In this document: piece after piece, positions 1-7,405 of the stretch
Position numbering within the stretch: the stretch's first letter is position 1
How the letters are laid out: each line of letters starts with the position of its first letter
Assembly: GCF_049852125.1 (NCBI RefSeq)
Contig: NZ_CP187532.1
Coordinates: forward strand, 186,001 to 250,000
From: Senimuribacter sp049852125
Lineage (GTDB): Bacteria > Bacillota > Clostridia > Peptostreptococcales > Anaerovoracaceae
Reading direction: 5' to 3'
Length of the DNA: 64,000 nt
Notes under the pieces: model-generated
The model's database searches: none
What the model saw: the letters and a program-made list of their open reading frames with translations, nothing else
Told to the model about the DNA's origin: nothing
Position numbers and translations under genes: made by a program

Positions 1-558
1 CGGGACTACAAGGATATGCAGTTTATTGTCTGTCACATGGGCGGAGGTATTACGGCTAATGCCTGGCGCGAGGGAAAAGTCATCGATGTGGCTGCTTATG
101 ACGATGGTCCCATGGCGCCGGAACGTTCTGGCGGAGTGCCGTTGCTCCTGTTTAAGCGGTTGTGTTTTGATGGGAAGCATACGGAGGCTGATGTGGAAAA
201 AATGATCAGTGGATGTGGAGGTTTGTACTCATATTTAGGAACAAAGGATTGTCGTGATGTAGAACGAAGGATTGATGAAGGCGATGCACAGGCGAAGACT
301 GTTTACGAGGCTATGGCTTTGCAGGTCGCAAAGGCTATTGCAGGATTGTCCTGTGTGCTTCAAGGACGGGTTGATGTGATTATTCTTACTGGGGGTATTG
401 CTCATTCTAAACTGCTGACCGGGATGATTGAAAAATTTTGTGGACATATCGGTCCGGTTGTAGTTATGGCAGGAGAAAGTGAGATGGAGGCGCTGGCTGC
501 TGGCGCGGTACGTATGCTGTGTGGTAAAGAAGAAGCTAAGATATATGATGGTAAATAG
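1..558 (+). CDS. buk: Butyrate kinase, 3' part (5' end outside window)
   Basis: This is the C-terminal half of an acetokinase-family enzyme that converts butyryl phosphate and ADP to butyrate and ATP in the last step of butyrate fermentation. The frame is open from base 1 and the first Met lies at base 16 inside the domain, so the true start is upstream. Visible family motifs are HMGGG (phosphate binding), the PERSGG segment and an ILTGGIAHS segment of the ASKHA fold. The C-terminus (GAVRML...) is intact. Assignment to butyrate rather than acetate kinase rests on the PERSGGVP context and overall resemblance, which I recognise but did not compute. Confidence 0.9.
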   Translation, partial: RDYKDMQFIVCHMGGGITANAWREGKVIDVAAYDDGPMAPERSGGVPLLLFKRLCFDGKHTEADVEKMISGCGGLYSYLGTKDCRDVERRIDEGDAQAKTVYEAMALQVAKAIAGLSCVLQGRVDVIILTGGIAHSKLLTGMIEKFCGHIGPVVVMAGESEMEALAAGAVRMLCGKEEAKIYDGK

Positions 559-863
559 TTAGAGTAGGGCGTATATGCAGATTTTTGGGGTCTTTTAGGG
601 TCATGTTGCGTGTGCATGGGTCAGCGCGCAGCTTTTTAGGACTATTTTTAGATAATGTTGCGTGTGGGGGTGAAAGAACGCAGCATATTGATAAAAAAAG
701 AGATTTATTGCGTGAAAGGTCTGTATTTTAGAGATAAGGGATTTCTTTGCGCGATAAGGGAGCGTAAAATAGACAAAAAGCTGCGTGTTTTAGAGGGCGC
801 ACGCAACATGAGAGCAAAATCAGCGGAAAAGCTGCGGGAAGAAAACATTTCGATATGTAATAA
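559..863. repeat. Noncoding stretch with nested inverted repeats and repeated TTGCGTG-like words
   Basis: No convincing gene lies here. CATGTTGCGTGTG (602-614) is mirrored by CGCACGCAACATG (798-810), 12 of 13 matching. Inside it CGCAGCTTTTT (627-637) pairs with AAAAAGCTGCG (775-785), with 12 bases between the arms on each side, so the two pairs are in register as one long interrupted stem. ATGTTGCGTGTG is repeated directly at 655-666 and can form its own hairpin with 678-686. GATAAGGG occurs at 733-740 and 753-760. It could be a structured RNA or a repetitive element. Confidence 0.6.
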
Positions 864-892
864 TTGACCCTGTCACAGATATGTGGTAAAAT
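864..892 (+). promoter_or_regulatory. Sigma-A type promoter
   Basis: TTGACC (864-869), 17-base spacer, TAAAAT (887-892). It lies about 48 bases before the ATG at 940 and overlaps an upstream GTG/ATG-type start near 883, which argues for the ATG at 940. Confidence 0.6.
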
Positions 893-939
893 ATGTTATA
901 AATTTACATTTTTTACTAAACGTTGACGGGGAAATATAT

Positions 940-1773
940 ATGAGAGATGTTTTTTTTGATGAGTTAAAAAGTGAGATAATGAAAGAAGAAAGATTGTTGA
1001 AGGATGGCAAGGAAAAGCTTGCTTTAGCTCCTGAGGGAAGTCTCAGTATTCGGAAAAGAGCAAAGGGCGCAAGCTATTACCAGAATATTCCGCAGTATAA
1101 CAAGAATGGATATGCGAGGAAACAGCTGAATATTAGTGATAATCCGGTTTTAATCCGGGAATTAACGGAAAAGAGATTGCAAAAGGAAATCATTGCTCGT
1201 TGTGAAAATAATCTGCCTAAATTACAGAAGCTGCTGGAACAGTATCGGCCTGCTTCTTTGGAATGGATCGCGTCTGAAACGGATGGAGTATACAAACAGG
1301 CTATGGAACTTAGACAAAAGATTATGCTTGAGGAAAGATTGGCAGAACCGTATCCTAAGTGTCCATACAATCCTAAGTATCATATTCATACAACGGAGGG
1401 CGGCGAAATGGTGCGTTCGAAGTCGGAACAATTGCTGGCTAATACGCTTTATTCTTATGGGATTCCGTTCCATTATGAAGAAGAATTCATATATCGCATA
1501 GGGGTTCATGGACTTAAGCATGTTTATCCGGATTTTACAATTTTGTTGCCTGATGGGGATAAAATAATCTGGGAACACCTGGGATTATTGCATGACCTGA
1601 CCTATTGTGAGAGGACTGCTCGAAAACTAAACCTGTATCAAAAGAATGGGTATCTATTAGGTCAAAATTTGATTTTGACCATGGATGACTGTAATGGAAC
1701 TTTTAGCAGTGTGATTCTTAGACACGTAATTGAAACGCAGATATTACCGAAATTGTATGGCATGCGGCATTAG
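940..1773 (+). CDS. Orphan PD-(D/E)XK nuclease-like protein
   Basis: A soluble 277-residue protein. The N-terminal half is charged and helical, including a likely coiled coil. The C-terminal half carries RSKSE, a YPDF segment and an IIWEHLG segment, the spacing expected of a PD-(D/E)XK core (Glu, then Asp, then Glu). I know similar proteins from Firmicutes only as uncharacterised. Start chosen at 940 because the -10 box at 887-892 covers the earlier start; the ribosome site is weak. It is monocistronic and ends at the hairpin 1778-1827. Nuclease activity is inference; no methylase, helicase or other partner sits nearby. Confidence 0.65.
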   Translation: MRDVFFDELKSEIMKEERLLKDGKEKLALAPEGSLSIRKRAKGASYYQNIPQYNKNGYARKQLNISDNPVLIRELTEKRLQKEIIARCENNLPKLQKLLEQYRPASLEWIASETDGVYKQAMELRQKIMLEERLAEPYPKCPYNPKYHIHTTEGGEMVRSKSEQLLANTLYSYGIPFHYEEEFIYRIGVHGLKHVYPDFTILLPDGDKIIWEHLGLLHDLTYCERTARKLNLYQKNGYLLGQNLILTMDDCNGTFSSVILRHVIETQILPKLYGMRH

Positions 1774-1777
1774 CATT

Positions 1778-1827
1778 ACAGCCCGCCCCATTTGGCCGGC
1801 AAAAGCTAACCAAATGGAGCGGGCTGT
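1778..1827. terminator. Bidirectional hairpin between convergent genes
   Basis: Arms 1778-1795 and 1810-1827 match at 17 of 18 positions, loop 14 bases. It separates the nuclease-like gene from the convergent phosphohexomutase gene. No long T run follows in either direction, so termination may be weak. Confidence 0.6.
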
Positions 1828-1840
1828 ACTTATAGGTTTA

Positions 1841-3373
1841 TTATAATTTACTGATATCAAGTTTATCGTATCCTGCTAATAAAGGCTTTAGCACTCTGCG
1901 GATTTCGTGGACGCCGCCGGGAATGTCGGACTCGATGTTCAGCGGCATAATCGGATCGTGAAGCGATTTGCGCAGCAACAACCAGCCTTTACAGGATGGT
2001 TGATTGAAATTTATCCTTACGCCTTCGTAATTTGGTTTGACCAGTGAAGCGCCTTTGATCTGACCGGAATCCGTCAGGATTTCCAAATCCTTTAGAATTC
2101 TGTCGCCGTAAGCGACAAAGTCGTCTGATAGAATCGGAAAACGTATTTCAATTGACTCTGCAGGCGTTTCTAAGTCTGCAATCAAACTGGAAATACCGCG
2201 GCCCTCTCGGAATAGCTGTGCAGCCTTAATGACAATTTTTGTGGCAAGATAAGCGCCGTCATCAAGGAAATAGTTCTCTTTATACGCAGCATGACCGCTG
2301 GTTTCTATCGCTAGCTGGCTGTCTATGCCGGAGCGGCAAAGCTCGATGGACTTGTTAATGACATTTTTGTATCCTCGTTTGAATCGAAGATGGGAAAGTC
2401 CCAGAGTATCTTCTAAAAAGACCGTCAATTGATTGCTGGTAATGCTGTCGGTGACAACGGTTGTCCCCGGATATTTGTCAGCAATTAACGCGGCAGCCAT
2501 AGCGACAATCCCGTTGCGGCTGATTTCGCGTCCCTTTTCGTCCACAGCTGACGAACGATCTACGTCAGTATCGAATATCAGTCCCAGATCAGCTCCGCAG
2601 GTTTTGACTTGTGTGCAGATGGCTTCCATGGCGTTTTTGTCTTCTGGATTCGGCGCATGGTTCGGGAAGTGTCCGTCTGGTTCTAAAAATTGACTGGAAG
2701 AAATGTCCGCGCCTAAAGGCTGTAACACTTTGGATGCATAGAATCCTCCAGCGCCGTTACCTGCGTCTACAGTTATTTTCATACCGGAAAGAGGACTGTC
2801 TGTCTCGGAGCATCCTATGCCGTCAGTAATCAGCCTGCGCAGATGAGCAGAATATGTATTCAGGAGATCGATGGTTTTGATCTCCCGTGGTGCGGCAGGT
2901 CGGATGGAATTGAGTATGGAATCAGATTCTGCAAAGGTGATGATGTCTGTGATATCGCCTTTGTTTAAGCCTCCATCGCGATCAAAGAATTTCAGTCCGT
3001 TTCTGTTCCACGGCAAGTGGCTTGCGGTTACCATAACCGCGCCGTCAGCAGTATATTCAGAAAAAATCGTGGACATGAACATGGCAGGGGTTGACGCTAG
3101 ACCGGCAGATAAGATTTGGCAGCCATATGGATGCAGCGCTTGCATGAAATTGGCTGCGATTTTATCGCCTGAAAGACGAGGATCTTGACCGATAGATATG
3201 GTCAAATCTGGCGCCTCTTTGCCTGTTTTTTGCATGAGCCAAAACAAAAATCCCCTGGCAAGTCTGCCCGCAGCTTCGCTGTTCAGATTTACGGTTTCTC
3301 CGGGTACGCCTTCTAACGCAATACCACGAATGTCACTTCCGTTCTGCAATTTGCTGTAATCATATTTCGACAT
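1841..3373 (-). CDS. Phosphomannomutase/phosphoglucomutase family enzyme
   Basis: An alpha-D-phosphohexomutase of about 510 residues that interconverts hexose 1- and 6-phosphates, feeding cell-wall or capsule sugar nucleotides. All four family signatures are visible: the phosphoserine loop TASHLPWN, the metal loop DTDVDRS, the sugar-binding ETSGHAAYKENYFLDDGAY segment and a C-terminal phosphate-binding region. An ATG at 3382 is only one base after the AGGAG, so ATG 3373 (MSKYDYSK) is preferred. Substrate (mannose or glucose phosphate) cannot be told from sequence. A small membrane-protein gene lies just upstream on the same strand. Confidence 0.85.
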   Translation of the reverse strand: MSKYDYSKLQNGSDIRGIALEGVPGETVNLNSEAAGRLARGFLFWLMQKTGKEAPDLTISIGQDPRLSGDKIAANFMQALHPYGCQILSAGLASTPAMFMSTIFSEYTADGAVMVTASHLPWNRNGLKFFDRDGGLNKGDITDIITFAESDSILNSIRPAAPREIKTIDLLNTYSAHLRRLITDGIGCSETDSPLSGMKITVDAGNGAGGFYASKVLQPLGADISSSQFLEPDGHFPNHAPNPEDKNAMEAICTQVKTCGADLGLIFDTDVDRSSAVDEKGREISRNGIVAMAAALIADKYPGTTVVTDSITSNQLTVFLEDTLGLSHLRFKRGYKNVINKSIELCRSGIDSQLAIETSGHAAYKENYFLDDGAYLATKIVIKAAQLFREGRGISSLIADLETPAESIEIRFPILSDDFVAYGDRILKDLEILTDSGQIKGASLVKPNYEGVRINFNQPSCKGWLLLRKSLHDPIMPLNIESDIPGGVHEIRRVLKPLLAGYDKLDISKL

Positions 3374-3392
3374 GATATTCATTCTCCTATTT

Positions 3393-3761
3393 CTAAAAAA
3401 ACATATCTTTATTATATTTTATCAGTGAAAAGAAAGCAAGGCATATCATGAACCAATAGCAAGTAAACTGAGGACAGATCTGCCCCAATACATTACCAGG
3501 CAGGGCCGAGTAATCCCAGACCTCCCAGCCGAGCCACAGGTTTACCACACTTCCTACTGCAAATTCATAGGCAGTGACGATTAGAGCGCCTGTGACAGCG
3601 GCCGTAATGATATGCATTTGCAGAAAGTAAGGCAGCAACATATAGAATGTTACGACGATTGCGCCGCCGGTTAAAACCATGGACCAATGGGTGTATCCTC
3701 GATAGAGCAATTCCGTCAGACCGTAAAAAACTCCGCCTAATACAAATATTATTAACTCCAT
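3393..3761 (-). CDS. Small membrane protein, putative ABC permease family (CmpB-like)
   Basis: 122 residues with about four hydrophobic helices. The C-terminal GWEVWDYSALPGNVLGQICP segment is the hallmark I associate with the clostridial 'putative ABC transporter permease' family (PF06541). Function is unknown in the family. It is 11 bases or so from the phosphohexomutase start and probably co-transcribed. The ATG at 3761 has no clear Shine-Dalgarno site; TATTAT lies just before it, so a very short leader is possible. Confidence 0.6.
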   Translation of the reverse strand: MELIIFVLGGVFYGLTELLYRGYTHWSMVLTGGAIVVTFYMLLPYFLQMHIITAAVTGALIVTAYEFAVGSVVNLWLGWEVWDYSALPGNVLGQICPQFTCYWFMICLAFFSLIKYNKDMFF

Positions 3762-3863
3762 GGTTATAATATCGGAGATCAGAGAATTTTTTATGCAAAA
3801 GAGCAGAAAAGAATGAAATGGAAATTTTTTTGTGGTAGAATAACGGTTAGGAGGAAAAAAGGT

Positions 3864-4610
3864 ATGGCAGAAAATAAGAAAAAGAAAAGTAGTTGGTTAT
3901 TCAAAGTGATTGTCACGGCGCTACTTCTGATCATCGCCGTTAGCGGATATAATATCGCCAAGATCCTCTGGGAATATCATGAGGGAACATCAGCCTACAA
4001 GGAGATACAGCAGGTTGCCAACGCAGGAGCGGAGGAAAAAAAGGGCGAGATCGATTTTGACGCGTTAAAGAAAAAGAATAAGGATGTAAAGGCATGGCTT
4101 TATTCAGAGGGAACGCCTATCAATTATCCTGTGGTTCAGGGACCGGACAATCAGTATTATTTGTATCGGATGTTTAATGGAGAATACAACGGCAAAGGTT
4201 CTCTGTTTATCGATTTTCGGTGTGAGAAGCCGTTTCGGGATTTTAATACTATCATTTATGGACATCGGATGAAGGACGGGAGTATGTTCCATGACTTGAT
4301 TGAATATCGAGATAAGAGCTATTACGAAAAGCATAAGATCATGCAGTTGACCACGCCGAAGAAAAGGTATGACGTGCATGTTTTCGCTGTAGTGACCATA
4401 CCGGCGGACAGCGATTTATATCGTTTCAGTTTTCACAGTGATGTGGAGAAAGAAAATTATTTGCAGCAGATATTGGCTAAAAATGAGACTGAGATGGGTG
4501 TCAGCGTATCTTCTGAGGATCATATTGTCATGTTGAGTACCTGTACTTATGAGTATGACGACGCCAGACTAGTGGTATACGGAAAGCTGGTAGAAAGAGA
4601 GGAAGAATGA
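3864..4610 (+). CDS. srtB: Class B sortase
   Basis: Membrane-anchored transpeptidase, 248 residues. It has a lysine-rich N-terminus, one transmembrane helix (about residues 12-32) and an extracytoplasmic sortase domain. Catalytic residues are visible: His134 in YGHRM, Cys227 in the LSTCTYEYDD segment and Arg235 in DARLVVYGKL, which is the class B pattern. ATG 3864 follows AGGAGG closely at good spacing; an earlier in-frame start at 3813 adds an implausible leader. Sortase B enzymes anchor proteins with NPQTN-like signals; no such substrate gene was seen next to it or among the surface proteins at 49-57 kb. Confidence 0.92.
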   Translation: MAENKKKKSSWLFKVIVTALLLIIAVSGYNIAKILWEYHEGTSAYKEIQQVANAGAEEKKGEIDFDALKKKNKDVKAWLYSEGTPINYPVVQGPDNQYYLYRMFNGEYNGKGSLFIDFRCEKPFRDFNTIIYGHRMKDGSMFHDLIEYRDKSYYEKHKIMQLTTPKKRYDVHVFAVVTIPADSDLYRFSFHSDVEKENYLQQILAKNETEMGVSVSSEDHIVMLSTCTYEYDDARLVVYGKLVEREEE

Positions 4611-4966
4611 TGAGAGAGGGCGTAATTGTGATTGTAGACTTGGGTCACGAGAATTGCCAGATGATAAAGGAAGACGTGGAAAGTATGGGTGTTAAAGCTG
4701 TGATTTGCAATCATGACGCAGATCAGGCGCAGCTTGAGGCGCTGGGCGAAATAAAAGGTTTCATTCTTAACGGCGGGCCCTGTAAAAAGGTAAACGGATT
4801 TCGTGTGGATGCCAGTGAGGCGATCTATGACAATAAAATACCAACCTACAGCGTCGACCATGCAGGCTTAAAGGGTGTAGATCTCTATGCGTGGCCTGTT
4901 GATATTGCAGAACGGCGGGAGAAGATTCGCGGATTTTTGACCCGAAGCTGTAATTTGGAAGTTTAG
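4607..4966 (+). CDS. Degenerate class I glutamine-amidotransferase-like protein
   Basis: 119 residues starting inside the sortase stop (ATGATG at 4607; the second ATG is possible too). The N-terminus (VIVDLGHENCQMIKEDVESMG, then GFILNGGP) resembles the first half of the GuaA amidotransferase domain. The usual nucleophile elbow G-x-C-x-G is replaced by SVDHAG and the protein ends soon after, so the Cys and the His-Glu pair are missing. It cannot be a working glutaminase of the normal type. Translational coupling with the sortase suggests it is expressed; it may be a binding-only domain or a remnant. Confidence 0.5.
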   Translation: MMREGVIVIVDLGHENCQMIKEDVESMGVKAVICNHDADQAQLEALGEIKGFILNGGPCKKVNGFRVDASEAIYDNKIPTYSVDHAGLKGVDLYAWPVDIAERREKIRGFLTRSCNLEV

Positions 4967-4972
4967 ATGTAT

Positions 4973-5020
4973 AAAAAGCTGCGGCTTTTACGGGTTTTCC
5001 GTGAAAGTAGGCAGCTTTTT
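4973..5020. terminator. Bidirectional rho-independent terminator
   Basis: AAAAAGCTGC (4973-4982) pairs with GCAGCTTTTT (5011-5020), with an inner stem 4985-4993/4999-5007. It serves the sortase operon and the convergent minus-strand phosphoribosyltransferase gene. Confidence 0.85.
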
Positions 5021-5039
5021 CGGTTTGGATCAAGGATAG

Positions 5040-5591
5040 TTATTTTATTGTTCCGTCTGCATTGAACAGCGGTAGTTTTTCCAGAAAAATGATATCGTCT
5101 CTGTCTGCGGCTTCTCCTTCAGCAAGGACGGCCATTTTGCCGACAATATTGCCTCCCACCTGATTGACCAGTGTTTCCAGAGAAAGGAGAGATTCGCCTG
5201 TGCTGATAACATCGTCCACAATGAGAATACGCTTTCCTTTCATTTTATCTATTTCCGTTTGACCTAAGCACAGGGTTTGAATGTGGTCGGTGGTGATAGA
5301 GTCCACTTGTGTGGTGACAACATTTTGCATGTAAAGCTTTGCGCCCTTTCTTGCGACGATATAGTCGTTGATGTTTGCCTGTCTGGTCATTTCATAGGCA
5401 AGGGGAATGCCTTTGGATTCAGCGGTGATAATCACATCGAATTCCGGCGCTTTGGCAAGAAGCTGAGCAGCGCACGCGCGAGTGATTTCCACATCACTGA
5501 ACATGATGAAAGCGCCGATATAAAGATCGTCGTTGATTTTACAAAGAGATAGCTGCCGTTTGCAGCCTGCGATGGTCATTTCGTAATACAT
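5040..5591 (-). CDS. Purine phosphoribosyltransferase (Apt/Xpt-like)
   Basis: 183 residues. A type I PRTase fold is shown by the PRPP loop ILIVDDVISTGESL and an upstream DVIITAESKG segment for pyrophosphate binding. The family transfers ribose-phosphate from PRPP to adenine, xanthine or related bases. GGAG precedes the ATG at 9 bases. It is followed by the same-strand HD-domain gene upstream with a 15-base gap, suggesting one transcript with the hydrolase first. Which base it uses is not clear; some family members act as regulators instead. Confidence 0.75.
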   Translation of the reverse strand: MYYEMTIAGCKRQLSLCKINDDLYIGAFIMFSDVEITRACAAQLLAKAPEFDVIITAESKGIPLAYEMTRQANINDYIVARKGAKLYMQNVVTTQVDSITTDHIQTLCLGQTEIDKMKGKRILIVDDVISTGESLLSLETLVNQVGGNIVGKMAVLAEGEAADRDDIIFLEKLPLFNADGTIK

Positions 5592-5606
5592 GATTTTGTT
5601 CTCCGT

Positions 5607-6176
5607 TTATTTTTCTAATTCTGCAATTTCATCCTCACATGCTTGCATGGCTTCCAGAGTTTCTGCCTGTAGCTTTTCCAGATCCCAGTTCAGTTGCTCC
5701 GCGCCTTTTTGAATAATTTCACGACTGCAGCCCGCAGCAAATTTCTTATCCTTAAACTTTTTCTTTAAGGATTTCAGCTCCATGTCTTTCGTGCTTTTAG
5801 ACGGACGCATCAGTGCAGCGGCGCCTATCAGTCCAGTTAGCTCATCTACTGCAAAGAGCACCTTTTCCATTTCGTGTTCTGGGGCCACGTCGCAGCACTC
5901 GCCGTATCCATGGGAAACAACAGCATGGATTATAGCTTCATCCACACCGGCCTCCTGTAACAGCTCCGGCGCTTTTACGCAGTGCTCCTCCGGCCACATT
6001 TCAAAATCGATATCGTGAAGCAGTCCGCAGACGGCCCAAAATTCCGCATCTTCTTCGTAGCCCAATTTCTTTGCCATATAACGCATAACGCATTCTACAG
6101 TTATTCCATGATGAATATGGAAGTCCTCTTTATTATATTTTTTTAGAAGCTCAAGCGCTTCATTACGGTTGATCAT
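5607..6176 (-). CDS. HD-domain (HDIG-type) phosphohydrolase
   Basis: 189 residues. Metal-binding HD pair is in CGLLHDIDFE, with an upstream His in the HIHHGITVE segment and later His in AVVSHGYG and Asp in AVDELTGL. These proteins are usually nucleotide phosphohydrolases. ATG 6176 has AAGGAG at 8 bases; the GTG at 6185 overlaps that site and is rejected. Paired with the downstream phosphoribosyltransferase, so a role in nucleotide turnover is plausible but unproven. Confidence 0.8.
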   Translation of the reverse strand: MINRNEALELLKKYNKEDFHIHHGITVECVMRYMAKKLGYEEDAEFWAVCGLLHDIDFEMWPEEHCVKAPELLQEAGVDEAIIHAVVSHGYGECCDVAPEHEMEKVLFAVDELTGLIGAAALMRPSKSTKDMELKSLKKKFKDKKFAAGCSREIIQKGAEQLNWDLEKLQAETLEAMQACEDEIAELEK

Positions 6177-6226
6177 TGATATCACTCCTTGTCTTTCGTG
6201 TTTGATAACTTCAGTATACGATAAAA

Positions 6227-6250
6227 AGCACAGTCTTGCAAGGCTGTGCT
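6227..6250. terminator. Short hairpin in the HD-gene/DMT-gene gap
   Basis: AGCACAGTCTT (6227-6237) and AAGGCTGTGCT (6240-6250), one wobble, two-base loop. It lies upstream of the HD-domain gene; probably a second stop for the DMT transcript. Confidence 0.45.
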
Positions 6251-6272
6251 CTTGAGATTTTTCTAAAATACG

Positions 6273-6296
6273 AAAAAGGATCAGGAGACCTGACCC
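6273..6296 (-). terminator. Rho-independent terminator of the DMT transporter gene
   Basis: On the minus strand GGGTCAGG, loop TCT, CCTGATCC, then TTTTT. It lies 36-60 bases past the stop of the transporter gene. Confidence 0.8.
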
Positions 6297-6331
6297 AATT
6301 TCGCATCATACTTTTATCTATTGGAGTTTAA

Positions 6332-7261
6332 TTATTTTGATTGCAGTCTTTCTTCCTTAGATGGAAGCTGTGGAATAACTACGGCGATGAAAATAACGAC
6401 GCAGCCCAGAATTTCAACAAGTGTCAGACGTTCACTCAGCAGCAACGCGCCAAAGATCACAGAGAATACTGATTCCAGACTAAGAATTAGCGACGCGGCC
6501 GCCGGGTCAGCGTGCTTCTGTCCCAGAACCTGTAACGTATAAGCGACTCCAGAGGAAATGGCGCCACAATAGAGAATTGGCAGCCAACAGTCCAGAATAG
6601 CGTTGATATCAGGATTCTCAAAGATCATCATGCAGGTACAGCCGATGACGCCACAGGTGAGAAACTGAATACAGGAAAGCTTGATGCCGTCGCATTTAGG
6701 TGAAAAGTGATCGACTACTAAAATGTGACAGGAGAAAGCTACTGCGCAGAGAAGTACAAACAGGTCGCCTGTGGTCAAACTAAATCCGCCGGATTTACCT
6801 GCCATAGTTAAGAGATAGAAACCAAAGGCGCCCAAGGCTACGCAGAACCATACAATAGGTTTTGGTTTTTGACGCAGGAACAATCCCAGCACCGGAACAA
6901 TGACTATGTATAAGGATGTGATGAAGCCGGCCTTTCCGGCGTCAGTATCAAAATACATGCCGAATTGCTGTAGGGTAGACGCGGCGCAGAGAACCAGCCC
7001 ACAGACAATTCCGCCTATGAGCAAGGTCTTTTTTTCTGCAGATTTCTCATCTTCCGTTTTCTGTGCGGAGGATTCCTCCTCTTTACTGAACTTTTTGAAG
7101 AGAAAGATCACAGGAATCAAAACCAGTCCGCCGATCAGCATTCGGATTCCGTTATAAGTAAAAGGTTCAAGAACGGTTCCCGCTTTCTGCGCCACAAAAG
7201 CAGAGCCCCAGATAATAGCGGTAGTTAATAGCATAATATCGCTTTGTAATTTCTTATTCAT
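6332..7261 (-). CDS. DMT-superfamily EamA-type transporter
   Basis: 309 residues with about ten hydrophobic helices arranged as two EamA repeats (first around residues 5-155, second around 165-300). A charged cytoplasmic insert (about residues 58-82, EEESSAQKTEDEKSAEKK) separates helices 2 and 3. The family exports metabolites or amino acids; substrate unknown. Own terminator downstream, divergent from cobT. Confidence 0.85.
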   Translation of the reverse strand: MNKKLQSDIMLLTTAIIWGSAFVAQKAGTVLEPFTYNGIRMLIGGLVLIPVIFLFKKFSKEEESSAQKTEDEKSAEKKTLLIGGIVCGLVLCAASTLQQFGMYFDTDAGKAGFITSLYIVIVPVLGLFLRQKPKPIVWFCVALGAFGFYLLTMAGKSGGFSLTTGDLFVLLCAVAFSCHILVVDHFSPKCDGIKLSCIQFLTCGVIGCTCMMIFENPDINAILDCWLPILYCGAISSGVAYTLQVLGQKHADPAAASLILSLESVFSVIFGALLLSERLTLVEILGCVVIFIAVVIPQLPSKEERLQSK

Positions 7262-7405
7262 AATATCAAATCCTTTTCTGTCTTTTCAAGTATAACAAAT
7301 TATATTAAAAAACAAGAGATTTTACAAGGTGGGAAACTTTTTTTTCAGACAAAAATATGGTAAGATGATTGTATTGGCGAACAAACGGAAAAGAGGAAAG
7401 AGAAT
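7262..7405. other. Divergent gap between DMT gene and cobT; no cobalamin riboswitch seen
   Basis: 144 AT-rich bases. TAAGAT near 7362 could be the -10 for cobT. The gap is too short and lacks the conserved blocks of a B12 riboswitch, so the cob operon seems not to be under that control. Confidence 0.4.

Noticed and set aside
602..810. CRISPR-like array
   Set aside because: The repeated words are inverted as well as direct, unequally spaced and short; no cas gene is present. No CRISPR array was seen anywhere in the window.
655..867. A 70-codon open frame in the repeat-rich stretch after butyrate kinase
   Set aside because: Basic, low-complexity translation, no ribosome site, and it runs through the inverted repeats.
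7262..7405. Possible cobalamin riboswitch before cobT
   Set aside because: The gap is only 144 bases and lacks the conserved B12-box and stem blocks.
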